From assembly GCA_027449025.1 (NCBI GenBank), contig DAIDMK010000003.1:1-64000 (forward strand): 64,000 nt of DNA. Reading direction: 5' to 3'. Below are positions 52,186 through 60,988 of this stretch, in pieces. Position numbers and translations under genes: made by a program. Within the stretch, counting starts at the first letter, position 1; every line of letters begins with the position of its first letter. The notes beneath the pieces were generated by a model. It was not told the DNA's origin, did no database searches, and worked only from the letters and a program-made list of their open reading frames with translations. The DNA is from Lutibacter sp. Lineage in GTDB: Bacteria > Bacteroidota > Bacteroidia > Flavobacteriales > Flavobacteriaceae.

Positions 52186-53109
52186 ATGGGAATCAATAAA
52201 AAACAGCGTGAACTTCATCCAAGCAATAAGCATAATAAGGGTTATGATTTTAAGGAATTGTGTGAAGCATTTCCTCCTTTGAAAGTATTTGTGTTTGTGA
52301 ATGCTTATGGCACTGAAACTATTGATTTTGCCAACCAGAAAGCAGTAAAAAAGCTAAATACAGCCTTATTATTTAAGTACTATAAGGTAAAATTTTGGGA
52401 ATTTCCTACTGATAATTTATGTCCGCCCATTCCCGGTCGTGTAGATTATATTCATTATTTGGCCGATTTATTAAAGGCATCAGGCATTTCAGAAAATGCA
52501 AAAGTGTTGGACATTGGAACAGGAGCAAATTGTATTTATCCACTATTGGGAAACGCACAATATGGCTGGAAGTTTATAGGAACCGATATTGATGCAAAAT
52601 CATTGGAAGTCGCCAATTTAATTATAAAAGAGAACGAACTTGAACAATCCATTAAGTTACTGAAGCAAGCCCATTCAACCCAAGTTTTAAAAGGAATTTT
52701 AGCCGAAACAGATAAATTCTCAGCAGCAATGTGCAATCCCCCGTTTTATAGCTCACAAGAAGAAGCGATGATGGCCAACACCAGAAAATTGATTGGTTTG
52801 GGAAATGAAAACGATTCCAACTTGCGAAATTTTGGTGGAAAACAACAGGAATTATGGTATAAAGGTGGTGAAAAAGCATTTCTTCACACTTATTTATATG
52901 AAAGTTCTATGTTTAAAACGCAATGCTTTTGGTACAGTACTTTGGTTTCTAAAAAGGAAAATGTAGAAGGCATGTGCGATTCCCTAAAAAAATTAAAGGC
53001 AACGGACATTAAAATAATCCCTATGCACCAAGGCAATAAAATTACCCGTATAGTAGCTTGGACTTTTTTAACCGATCAGGAGCAAAAAGACTGGAATATT
53101 CAAGAATAA
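52186..53109 (+). CDS. rlmF: 23S rRNA (adenine1618-N6)-methyltransferase
   Basis: 307 residues from the ATG at 52186 (MGINKKQRELHPSNKHN), the expected N-terminus; an open frame further upstream overlaps the TetR operator and is not credible. SAM-binding LDIGTGANCIYPLLG and the amino-methylase motif NPPFYSSQEEA identify the N6-adenine RlmF class. Methylates A1618 of 23S rRNA. Divergent from tetR and convergent with ssb. Confidence 0.93.
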   Translation: MGINKKQRELHPSNKHNKGYDFKELCEAFPPLKVFVFVNAYGTETIDFANQKAVKKLNTALLFKYYKVKFWEFPTDNLCPPIPGRVDYIHYLADLLKASGISENAKVLDIGTGANCIYPLLGNAQYGWKFIGTDIDAKSLEVANLIIKENELEQSIKLLKQAHSTQVLKGILAETDKFSAAMCNPPFYSSQEEAMMANTRKLIGLGNENDSNLRNFGGKQQELWYKGGEKAFLHTYLYESSMFKTQCFWYSTLVSKKENVEGMCDSLKKLKATDIKIIPMHQGNKITRIVAWTFLTDQEQKDWNIQE

Positions 53110-53133
53110 TAAGTTAGGAATTTTATTAAAATA

Positions 53134-53164
53134 AAAAGAGGGATGCGTTACGCATCCCTCTTTT
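53134..53164. terminator. Bidirectional terminator between rlmF and ssb
   Basis: AAAAGAGGGATGCG and CGCATCCCTCTTTT form a perfect 14-bp stem around TTA, with A's before and T's after, so it can end transcripts from both strands. Confidence 0.9.
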
Positions 53165-53194
53165 CACTTTTTCATTTCAATAGCAATTTCCCCT

Positions 53195-53530
53195 TTATTT
53201 GGAACCTAACAGCAACATTTCATTTGCGATAATTTCGGTCACATATCTTTTAACGCCATCTTTGTCGTCATAACTCCTTGAAGTTAATTTGCCTTCAATA
53301 GCAACTTCTTTTCCTTTTTCCAAATATTTTTCGGCAATTTCAGCGGTTTTTTCCCAAGCTACTACATTGTGCCATTGGGTATCTGTTACTTTTTCTCCTT
53401 TCGCGTTTTTATAGGTTTCGTTTGTAGCGATAGAGAATTTTGCCAATTTCTTTCCTGATTCTAAAGTGATGATTTCAGGGTTGTTTCCTAAGTTTCCAAT
53501 TAACTGTACTTTGTTTCTTAACGTATTCAT
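53195..53530 (-). CDS. ssb: Single-stranded DNA-binding protein, short form
   Basis: 111 residues with the SSB OB-fold: NKVQLIGNLGNNPEIITLES, FSIATNETYKNAKGEKV, DTQWHNVVAWEKTAEIAEKY, and GKLTSRSYDDKDGVKRYV. It ends right after the OB fold (ANEMLLLGSK) and lacks the disordered acidic tail with a terminal DDDIPF-type tip that recruits partner enzymes in standard SSB. It is therefore probably a secondary SSB. A -7 element TACATTTG (plus CAAATGTA, 53581-53588) lies 50 bases upstream. Confidence 0.9.
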   Translation of the reverse strand: MNTLRNKVQLIGNLGNNPEIITLESGKKLAKFSIATNETYKNAKGEKVTDTQWHNVVAWEKTAEIAEKYLEKGKEVAIEGKLTSRSYDDKDGVKRYVTEIIANEMLLLGSK

Positions 53531-53674
53531 AAGATAAGGTATTAAATTTAGTCGAATATCATTAGTTCAATTCAACAGGACAAATGTAAGTTGGGTGTTT
53601 TGTGTTATTCGGTTGCTATATAATTACTTTCGATTGTAAATGTTTGTAGTCGCTTGTAAACGGATAATATTTAG

Positions 53675-53682
53675 TATATTTG
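53675..53682 (+). promoter_or_regulatory. -7 element for the HNH-type gene
   Basis: TATATTTG lies 25 bases before the ATG at 53708, with CTTG 18 bases upstream of it. Close to the TTTG/TAnnTTTG consensus. Confidence 0.4.
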
Positions 53683-53707
53683 GCTGGGCACTACTAAAAA
53701 ACTCAAA

Positions 53708-54262
53708 ATGATTGTTAATTTTAGAAAAGAGATTTGGAGATCTTATAAGAATGAAAAGTGGAGTGAAGAAGATGATTACATGGTATCAAACTATGGAAGA
53801 ATCAAAAAGAAAAAAGTGTATGATGAGAATTGGAGACTCTCGCCAACTTCAATAGTAAGTGGATATGAATCTTTTGGAGTTGTTAAAAAAGGAAAGCTGG
53901 GATCAACTTCTTTTTTTGTGCATAGATTGGTTGCAATGATATTTTTAGAAAAAGGAGATGACCAAAAATATGTAATTCATTTAGATTTTGATAAATTAAA
54001 TAACCAGGTTTCTAATTTAAAATGGGTAAATAAAACAGAAATGTTTTTACACCATAAAAAAAACCCGAAAAAAATTGCCAGAATTGGTAAAGTTACCTAT
54101 TCAAAATTAACTGAAGGTCGGGTGAGAATAATAAAAAAGAAAATGTTGGATCCAAACAGAAGAACCAGAGTGCGTTTAATCGCCAAACAATTTGGTGTTT
54201 CAGAAATGCAGTTGTACCGAATTAAGTCGGGCGAAAATTGGGGTCATATAAAAATTGATTAA
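53708..54262 (+). CDS. NUMOD4-HNH-type protein with C-terminal helix-turn-helix
   Basis: 184 residues. An N-terminal NUMOD4 motif (EIWRSYKNEKWSEED followed by YMVSNYGRIKKKK) precedes an HNH_3-like region: FVHRLVAMIFLEKGDDQKY, VIHLDFDKLNNQVSNLKWVN, in which the His of V-x-H-x-D and the NN...NL asparagines are present. The last 55 residues form a DNA-binding helix-turn-helix (RVRLIAKQFGVSEMQLYRIK, then GENWGHI) like that of free-standing HNH endonucleases. No phage or intron gene is near. It is followed 21 bases later by a small Zn-finger protein gene, so the two are probably co-transcribed. Whether it cuts DNA cannot be told. Confidence 0.75.
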   Translation: MIVNFRKEIWRSYKNEKWSEEDDYMVSNYGRIKKKKVYDENWRLSPTSIVSGYESFGVVKKGKLGSTSFFVHRLVAMIFLEKGDDQKYVIHLDFDKLNNQVSNLKWVNKTEMFLHHKKNPKKIARIGKVTYSKLTEGRVRIIKKKMLDPNRRTRVRLIAKQFGVSEMQLYRIKSGENWGHIKID

Positions 54263-54283
54263 AAATGAAAATAAAAAAATGCT

Positions 54284-54631
54284 ATGAAAAACAAATGCTT
54301 GGAATGCGAAGAACCTTTTAGCGGAAGGGTTGATAAAAAATTCTGCTCTGATTATTGTCGAAACAGCTACAACAACAAAGTTGATAAGGATAGCAAAAAT
54401 TTAGTTAGAAATATCAATAACCGACTTCGTAAAAACCATCGATTGCTTACGGAGTTGAATACAACCGGAAAAACAAAAGTCACCAGAAGAAAACTGCTGG
54501 ATGGAAATTTCGATTTTAATTATTTTACATCAATTTATACTACAAAAACAGGAAATACTTATTTTTATATTTATGACCAAGGTTATTTAGTCTTGGAAAA
54601 CGACTATTATTTGTTGATTAAAAGGGAATAA
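54284..54631 (+). CDS. Small protein with an N-terminal zinc ribbon (DUF2116-like)
   Basis: 115 residues. The first 30 contain KCLECEEPFSGRVDKKFCSD with YCRNSYNN, a C-x2-C...C-x3-C zinc finger. Then a basic helix (LVRNINNRLRKNHRLLTELN) and a beta-rich end (NTYFYIYDQGYLVLENDYYL). The finger suggests nucleic-acid binding. Function unknown; probably in one transcript with the HNH-type gene. Confidence 0.75.
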   Translation: MKNKCLECEEPFSGRVDKKFCSDYCRNSYNNKVDKDSKNLVRNINNRLRKNHRLLTELNTTGKTKVTRRKLLDGNFDFNYFTSIYTTKTGNTYFYIYDQGYLVLENDYYLLIKRE

Positions 54632-54643
54632 ATACCGTTACCT

Positions 54644-56062
54644 TTAAAATGAGTTTTCCACCTCGGCTGCTTCAAGCATTAAATAATGTAGATCGGTATT
54701 TTTTATAAACGGTTTTAAAAGGTCGCTTCCGGGTCCAAACATCGACAATTCCACATAATCGGCAGAATGATCCATACTAATCCAGCCTACGGAATTGTGC
54801 TGTTTTTGAATTTGGGACAACGCTTCAAATGGCAAATGTCTTGAATTGTATAAGCCGTCGTTACCAGATTTTAAAATGCGGTAATAACCTAAAATTAACT
54901 TAGCCTCTTCCTCTGTTGCTATAAAATTATTGGCATATTCAATGCGTTCTTTTATTTGTGAAATGGAGGTTTCTTTTCCAAAGCCATTTAAAATCCACTC
55001 ATTGGTATGTTTATAGTTTTGGATGGTGTCAAAATTGTCGTTGGCATTTTTGCCATAAATAATTCCCGGATTTGCATTTCCGTGATCGGTAGTAATAATC
55101 ACTAATGTTTCTTTGTCCTGCTCCGCAAAATCTATCGCTACTTTTATGGCTTCATCATGCGCTGCCTGATCGTATATTAAGCCTGCAATATCATTTCCAT
55201 GTGCGGCCCAGTCCACCTTTCCGGCTTCTACCTGAAGCACAAAACCTTCAGGATGACTTTTCATGGCATCAATCGCTTTTTGGGTCATTTCACTCAAAGT
55301 TGGAATTTTTTCAGAAAGTTCTTTGTTATTTTCTCTGTCTTTTGAATAGGGAAATCCGTCATTGTAAAAAACACCCAAAATTGGTTTAATATCATTGGAG
55401 GCGAGCATTTCATTTCTTGTTTTCACCACCTGATATCCTTTAGCTTCAAACTCCTGATACATATCTCGCTTATCTTTTCTGTGTTCTGCAGCGAAGTAAT
55501 TATTTCCGCCACCCATCATCACATCAAATCCTTGCTGTAAATATTCTTCGGCTATAAAATCTTGGTCATTTCGACTTTTACTGTTGATGCAAAATCCTGC
55601 CGGAGTTGCATGAGTAATTGGAACGGTAGTAACGCAGCCGGCCTTTTTCCCAGCTTTTTTAAATTTTTGCCAAATAGGTAAATATGCTTCTCCGTTGGCA
55701 CTAATGTTTAAGGAACCGTTGTTAATTCTAACACCGCCTCCCCAAGATGAACTTGCCGCTGCTGAATCGGTCACAATGGAATTGGCCGAAGCCATATCCA
55801 TCAATGCGCGATTTACACGATTGTCTTTATACAATTGCAGCCAATTGCTTCCTATTCCTGTTTTTCTGGAAAGGTAAATATCGGTCATATTTAAGGTTCC
55901 GGTACTCATACCGTCGCTTACAATTACAATAATATTTTTGGCTTTTTTATTGCTTTTCTCATCATTAAAATCTAAAGAGGAAGCAGCAATATCAAAAGGG
56001 TTTAACAGGGAAGTTCCAAGCGCAAAAAGCGATCCGTTTCTAAAAAATTTTCTTCTGTCCAT
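54644..56062 (-). CDS. Alkaline phosphatase (PhoA superfamily), probably Tat-exported
   Basis: 472 residues. The N-terminus has a twin arginine (MDRRKFFRNGSLFALGTSLL). Metal and active site: IIVIVSDGMSTGTLNMTD, the nucleophile Ser in NSIVTDSAAASSSWGGGV, VTTVPITHATPAGFC, EAGKVDWAAHGND, VIITTDHGNANPG, and HSADYVELSMFGPG. These are the DG, S and His/Asp ligand positions of alkaline phosphatases. Periplasmic hydrolysis of phosphomonoesters, complementing the phosphate transport genes at 24-32 kb although not adjacent. -7 element TATATTTG (plus CAAATATA, 56087-56094). Confidence 0.93.
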   Translation of the reverse strand: MDRRKFFRNGSLFALGTSLLNPFDIAASSLDFNDEKSNKKAKNIIVIVSDGMSTGTLNMTDIYLSRKTGIGSNWLQLYKDNRVNRALMDMASANSIVTDSAAASSSWGGGVRINNGSLNISANGEAYLPIWQKFKKAGKKAGCVTTVPITHATPAGFCINSKSRNDQDFIAEEYLQQGFDVMMGGGNNYFAAEHRKDKRDMYQEFEAKGYQVVKTRNEMLASNDIKPILGVFYNDGFPYSKDRENNKELSEKIPTLSEMTQKAIDAMKSHPEGFVLQVEAGKVDWAAHGNDIAGLIYDQAAHDEAIKVAIDFAEQDKETLVIITTDHGNANPGIIYGKNANDNFDTIQNYKHTNEWILNGFGKETSISQIKERIEYANNFIATEEEAKLILGYYRILKSGNDGLYNSRHLPFEALSQIQKQHNSVGWISMDHSADYVELSMFGPGSDLLKPFIKNTDLHYLMLEAAEVENSF

Positions 56063-56228
56063 TTAGGGGCGGTATAAAATAATTGTCAAATATAAAATTT
56101 AAAAATCAATGGATGTTATGGATATTTTAATAAGTTGTTAATTGTTATGAAAAATTTTAACAGTTTGTATTTTATATTTTGATAATCTAAAAAATAAACT
56201 AAATTTAAATAATTGAAATTTTTAAATT

Positions 56229-58544
56229 ATGATATCGAAAAAAAACCACCAAATTGTTTCTCTATTCATTATAGTTCTTACAATTTTTTATAGTTTTTAT
56301 TCCTTAATGCCTTCGGCAAAAATCGAAAAAAACAGTTCTTTAACTGAATTTTCTGCCACTAAAGCCTTGCTGCAATTAAAAGAAATTACCAAAAAACCTC
56401 ATTTTACGGGTTCACCGGAACATGAAGTTGTTAGAAATTACCTTGTTTCTGAATTGGAAAAATTAGGATTGCAAGTTGAGATTCAGGAACAAATGGCGGT
56501 GAACCAGAAATGGAGCGCAGCAACTAACAATAAAAATATTTTAGCGCGAATTAAGGGAAGTGAAAGCGGAAAAGCTTTGTTATTGCTTTCCCATTACGAT
56601 TCCAATCCGCATTCTTCGCTTGGCGCCAGCGATGCAGGAAGTGGTGTGGTAGTTATTTTAGAAGGTGTTCGTGCATTTTTGGCTAAAAATGAAATTCCTA
56701 AAAACGATATAATTATTTGCATTTCCGATGCGGAAGAATTGGGCTTGTTGGGCGCAAACGCTTTTGTGAATCATCATCCTTGGGCAAAAGAGGTTGGATT
56801 GGTATTAAATTTTGAAGCGCGTGGAAGCGGAGGTCCAAGTTACATGCTACTGGAAACCAACGGTGGAAACAAAAAATTAATCGAAGCTTTTCAACAGGCA
56901 AATACGCCTTATCCAGTGGGAAATTCACTAATGTACAGCATTTATAAAATGTTGCCAAACGACACCGATTTAACCATTTTTAGAGAAAATGCAGCTATTG
57001 ACGGCTATAATTTTGCTTTTATTGATGACCATTTCGACTATCATACCGTTCAGGATTCTTATGAAAGAATGGATATGAATACATTTAACCATCAGGCTTC
57101 TTATTTGATGGCTACCTTAAATTATTTTGCCAATGCCGATTTAGAAAATTTGAAATCGGGGACGGATTATGTGTATTTTAATTATCCAATTTTTGGCATG
57201 GTATATTATCCGTTTTCTTGGGCAATTCCCATGTTTATTATTTGTACCCTTCTGTTTTTAGGCATGCTTTTTATGGGTATTTTAAAAAGAAAAAATACGG
57301 TGGAAGGAATTGTAAAAGGATTTTATCCGTTTACCTTCTCATTATTAACTGCTGCTGCAGTGGCATTTTTTGGCTGGAAATTACTGTTAAAATTACATCC
57401 CCAATACCAGGACATCTTGCATGGCTTTACCTATAATGGTTATTATTATATTGTTGCTTTTGTTTCGTTTACACTGGCAATATGTTTTTGGATTTACAAA
57501 AGCTATTTCATCAAAAGAAGCAAACAGGATTTGTTGGTGGCTCCCTTATTTTTTTGGTTGATGATTAATGGGTTTATTGCATTTTATTTGCCTGGCGCCG
57601 CATTTTTTATACTTCCTGTGATTATTTTGTTACCCATACTATTTATATCGCAATTTTCTGTTTCTAAAGTAAATAATTTATTGATTTTCACCTTGTTAGC
57701 TATGCCAGCACTCATTATATTCGCGCCGTTGGTGAAAATGTTTCCCGTTGGTCTCGGGCTTAAAATGTTGGTGGTTTCGGCAGTGCTTACCGTTTTGCTT
57801 TTCGGATTTCTAGTGCCGGTTTTTCAGCAGTATATTGACCATAAAAAGTTAATTTTTGTGTTTTTGTTTATTGGTTTGATTGCGTTGATTTCTGCTTCGC
57901 TAAATTCAGGATACAATATAGACCGCAAAAAACCCAACAGTGTTTTATATGTTTTCGACAGCAATAAAAATGAAGCTTATTGGGCAAGTTACAATACGGA
58001 AACAGATGATTTTACCGAACAATTTTTAGGGGAAAATCCAACAAAAGGTAGTTATGATGAAAATACGACCGCAAGCAAGTACAAAACGAATATTCAATTA
58101 TTTACGAAAACAGCAATCAGAAATCTGGAAAAACCTGTAATTACAATAGTTGAAGACACCATTATTGGTGCCAATAGGAAACTGGCTTTGCATATTGAAT
58201 CACCACGAAATGCGAATAAAATAGAGCTTTTGACCAAAACACCCATTCAGTTTAAATCGTTTATGGTAAATGGTGAATCTTTGGAAAGAATTAAAAATAG
58301 TAAGTATGTGTTTTCTGCAAAAAGTGGCACCATTATGAGTTTTTACAGAACGAGCAAAGACGAAATTATGGAAATTGAATTTTTGGTCGATAAAAACCAG
58401 ACGGTTGATATTGATGTTTTGGAAGCCAAATTCGATTTGTTTAGCAATCAGCAATTCAAAATAAGCCCACGAACCGAAGTGATGATGCCTATGCCATTTG
58501 TGTTGAATGACGCAACGATTATAAAAACCAACATTAAATTGTAA
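56229..58544 (+). CDS. M28-family zinc metallopeptidase with a membrane-embedded C-terminal half
   Basis: 771 residues. A signal anchor (VSLFIIVLTIFYSFYS) is followed by the peptidase domain with zinc ligands H and D in LLLLSHYDSNPHSSLGASDA, E-E in ISDAEELGLLGANAF, LNFEARGSGGPSYM, and the last His in DDHFDYHTVQDSYERM. Residues 330-560 carry about eight helices (e.g. FIICTLLFLGMLFMGIL), and the last 200 are a periplasmic beta domain. Probably an exopeptidase acting on the outer face of the inner membrane. Single gene. Confidence 0.9.
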   Translation: MISKKNHQIVSLFIIVLTIFYSFYSLMPSAKIEKNSSLTEFSATKALLQLKEITKKPHFTGSPEHEVVRNYLVSELEKLGLQVEIQEQMAVNQKWSAATNNKNILARIKGSESGKALLLLSHYDSNPHSSLGASDAGSGVVVILEGVRAFLAKNEIPKNDIIICISDAEELGLLGANAFVNHHPWAKEVGLVLNFEARGSGGPSYMLLETNGGNKKLIEAFQQANTPYPVGNSLMYSIYKMLPNDTDLTIFRENAAIDGYNFAFIDDHFDYHTVQDSYERMDMNTFNHQASYLMATLNYFANADLENLKSGTDYVYFNYPIFGMVYYPFSWAIPMFIICTLLFLGMLFMGILKRKNTVEGIVKGFYPFTFSLLTAAAVAFFGWKLLLKLHPQYQDILHGFTYNGYYYIVAFVSFTLAICFWIYKSYFIKRSKQDLLVAPLFFWLMINGFIAFYLPGAAFFILPVIILLPILFISQFSVSKVNNLLIFTLLAMPALIIFAPLVKMFPVGLGLKMLVVSAVLTVLLFGFLVPVFQQYIDHKKLIFVFLFIGLIALISASLNSGYNIDRKKPNSVLYVFDSNKNEAYWASYNTETDDFTEQFLGENPTKGSYDENTTASKYKTNIQLFTKTAIRNLEKPVITIVEDTIIGANRKLALHIESPRNANKIELLTKTPIQFKSFMVNGESLERIKNSKYVFSAKSGTIMSFYRTSKDEIMEIEFLVDKNQTVDIDVLEAKFDLFSNQQFKISPRTEVMMPMPFVLNDATIIKTNIKL

Positions 58545-58546
58545 GT

Positions 58547-58983
58547 GATGAGAAATATAATTGTCTTAATTTTTTTGGTGAATGTATTTTTCTCCTATAA
58601 TGAAAAAATAAAAAGAACAGGCATCGATTGTTATTGATGAAACAATTTATTTAAAACCTGAACTAAATGAAATAAGCGCCAATTATTTATACCATTTTGC
58701 CTTTGAATGCATCGATCAGGAATATCCAAATAACGTGGGACAGGTTTTGGGCAATAAATCCTATTTAAAAGAACCTTCTGAATTGTATCCTGCTTTTTAT
58801 GGTTTTTTCGATTGGCATTCATCGGTACACGAACACCGTACTTTACTCAATATTATGAAGGAATTGCTATATTTTGGAAACAAACATTTTCAGTATAGCT
58901 AAGAAAAAATGGACTCTGGCGAATATGCCGGAGCCCATTGGTTGGCTTCTTTTAGCTTGTATGCGATGCTAAAAAGCAAGTAA
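58547..58983 (+). pseudogene. Degenerate DUF2891 gene
   Basis: From 58547 a signal-like start (MRNIIVLIFLVNVFFSYNEK) is followed by a frameshift and then a frame reading ISANYLYHFAFECIDQEYPN, SELYPAFYGFFDWHSSVHEH, RTLLNIMKELL, and a stop. After it comes a second piece, MDSGEYAGAHWLASFSLYAML, before the final stop at 58981. The order PAFYGxFDWHSSVHxHxxL ... GxHWLASFxxYAL is the DUF2891 family, but the middle two thirds are missing. The 58545-59010 gap contains nothing else. Confidence 0.75.
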
Positions 58984-59010
58984 TTTTTTTTAACGCTAAA
59001 TACTACCTTT

Positions 59011-60441
59011 CTATTTGTATTGGGTGATGCGTAGCGTATTTGCCATTCCCCTTTCTTTAACAGGCATTGAAGTGATGTTTATAGCGAAATCACCTTCATT
59101 AAGGTATCCTCTTTCGTGTGCCATATTATTGAGATCCTCAATGGTTTCATCGGTACTTTCAAAACGGTCGTAATACACGCCTTTAACTCCCCATAATAAA
59201 TTGAGCATCGCCAAAATTCTTCTGTTTGATGAGAATGCCAAAATATTTGATTTTGGTCTCCAGGAAGAAATATGAAAAGCAGTATATCCTGTATCAGTTA
59301 AAGTTGTAATAACTTCTGCGGAAATGGTGTCCGCTAGTATGGCTGCCTGTTGACAAATTATTTTTGAGATATAACGTTTATTAAGACATTGAAAAGATTG
59401 ATCTGGAATTTTAATTAATGGCGAATTTTCAACACTTTCAATAATTCTGCGCATTTGTTTTATAACTTCCAAAGGAAATGCGCCCACAGAAGTTTCTCCA
59501 GAAAGCATTACAGCATCGGCACCATCCATTATAGAATTGGCAACATCATTCACCTCTGCTCTTGTTGGAACCTGATTGGTGATCATTGTTTCCATCATTT
59601 GTGTGGCGATGATTACCGGTATATGGGCTTTCTTGGCTTTTACCACCAAACGTTTTTGAATTAGAGGAACTTTTTCCATAGGAACTTCAACGCCCAAATC
59701 ACCACGAGCAACCATCAAACCATCGCAATAGGGCATTAAGTTATCGATGTTTGCTACCGCTTCAGGTTTTTCAATTTTAGCGATAATCGGAATTTTATAT
59801 GTTGAATTTGCCGCTATTAAATCCCTTAGCTGAATTAAATCTTCCTCAGTCCTTACAAAAGAAAGAGCAATCCAGTCGGCCTCCATTTTAATGGCAAACA
59901 ACGCATCTTCAATGTCTTTTTTTGTAAGAGCAGGCAACGATATTTTTGTGTTGGGTAAGTTTACGCCTTTTTTGGAATTTAATTTCCCGCCGCGCAATAC
60001 TTTTGTGGTGACTTGTGTATCTCTGTCGGTAGCAGTAACTTCAAATAACAATTTGCCGTCATCTACCAAAATATGCTCACCAACCTGAACGTCTTTTGGG
60101 AATCTTTTATAGGTCATGAATGCTTTTTCCTGTGTCCCTTCACATTTTACAGTGGTAAAGGTAAAAGTATCGCCAATATTTAAAAAGACGCCATCACCCA
60201 TAACACCAACGCGCAATTTAGGACCTTGTAAATCGGCTAAAATAGCCACATTGAAACCACGGCGTACATTAATTTCTCTAATTATTTTAATTTTTTCTTC
60301 CACGTCTGTATAATCAGCATGTGAAAAATTAACCCTGAATACATTTACGCCGGCTTCCATCATGTTTTCTATAAGTTCAATGGTGTTGCAGGCCGGTCCT
60401 AATGTTGCAACAATTTTAGTGCGTTTTCTATTTTTTGTCAT
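59011..60441 (-). CDS. pyk: Pyruvate kinase
   Basis: 476 residues. Motifs: KIVATLGPACNTIELIENMM, FRVNFSHADYTD, ILADLQGPKLRVGVM, IPIIAKIEKPEAVANID (catalytic Lys/Glu), VARGDLGVEVPMEKVP, and MLSGETSVGAFPLEVIKQM. Last step of glycolysis. It is the final gene of the acpP-fabF-rnc-IPExxxVDY-pyk run and lies 2 bases after its neighbour. Confidence 0.96.
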   Translation of the reverse strand: MTKNRKRTKIVATLGPACNTIELIENMMEAGVNVFRVNFSHADYTDVEEKIKIIREINVRRGFNVAILADLQGPKLRVGVMGDGVFLNIGDTFTFTTVKCEGTQEKAFMTYKRFPKDVQVGEHILVDDGKLLFEVTATDRDTQVTTKVLRGGKLNSKKGVNLPNTKISLPALTKKDIEDALFAIKMEADWIALSFVRTEEDLIQLRDLIAANSTYKIPIIAKIEKPEAVANIDNLMPYCDGLMVARGDLGVEVPMEKVPLIQKRLVVKAKKAHIPVIIATQMMETMITNQVPTRAEVNDVANSIMDGADAVMLSGETSVGAFPLEVIKQMRRIIESVENSPLIKIPDQSFQCLNKRYISKIICQQAAILADTISAEVITTLTDTGYTAFHISSWRPKSNILAFSSNRRILAMLNLLWGVKGVYYDRFESTDETIEDLNNMAHERGYLNEGDFAINITSMPVKERGMANTLRITQYK

Positions 60442-60443
60442 AA

Positions 60444-60902
60444 TTAAAATATGAGATTTTCTTTCGATTTTAAGGTTGTTGTTTCTATCGCGTATGAGGT
60501 TATTATTTGACTTATTTTATTTAGTTCCAAAACTAAATCTTGAATAAAATCTTCTTTATTGCATCCTTCAATTTTCAAAAAAAAGTCCACTTTCTTTTTT
60601 TCGTTAATTAAATAAGAAGTCGTGCTGTAATTTCCTCCGAATAAGCCTTCTTTATATTGGTTGTCAACAAGCGCAATATGTTTATTGTTAATTAAATAAT
60701 AATTGATAAAATTTAATTTGTCTTTATATTCAAACAAAGGAAATTCAGCAGTTGAATTCTGAAAATCTAAAGAATCTTTATATCGTGTCAAATTAAATTT
60801 TAAATGGTTGTTTAAAAGATAAGCCAAACGATAGTCTTCTTCAGTCGAGTGAATACCAATTAACAAATAATCATCTTCTAAATCAAACGATAATAGTTGC
60901 AT
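60444..60902 (-). CDS. IPExxxVDY family protein
   Basis: 152 residues. Family-like blocks: DDYLLIGIHSTEEDYRLAYL, TRYKDSLDFQNSTAEFPLFE, and LNFINYYLINNKH, with the name motif degenerate here. Found in Bacteroidota between rnc and pyk; function unknown. Co-directional with both, two bases from pyk and 86 from rnc. Confidence 0.75.
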   Translation of the reverse strand: MQLLSFDLEDDYLLIGIHSTEEDYRLAYLLNNHLKFNLTRYKDSLDFQNSTAEFPLFEYKDKLNFINYYLINNKHIALVDNQYKEGLFGGNYSTTSYLINEKKKVDFFLKIEGCNKEDFIQDLVLELNKISQIITSYAIETTTLKSKENLIF

Positions 60903-60988
60903 AAAAGAAGGAAATTTTAGTTCTGCAAAAATACCATTGTTAAATTACAGTAACTAATAATATTACGAAATCGTATTCGTGAGTTCAA

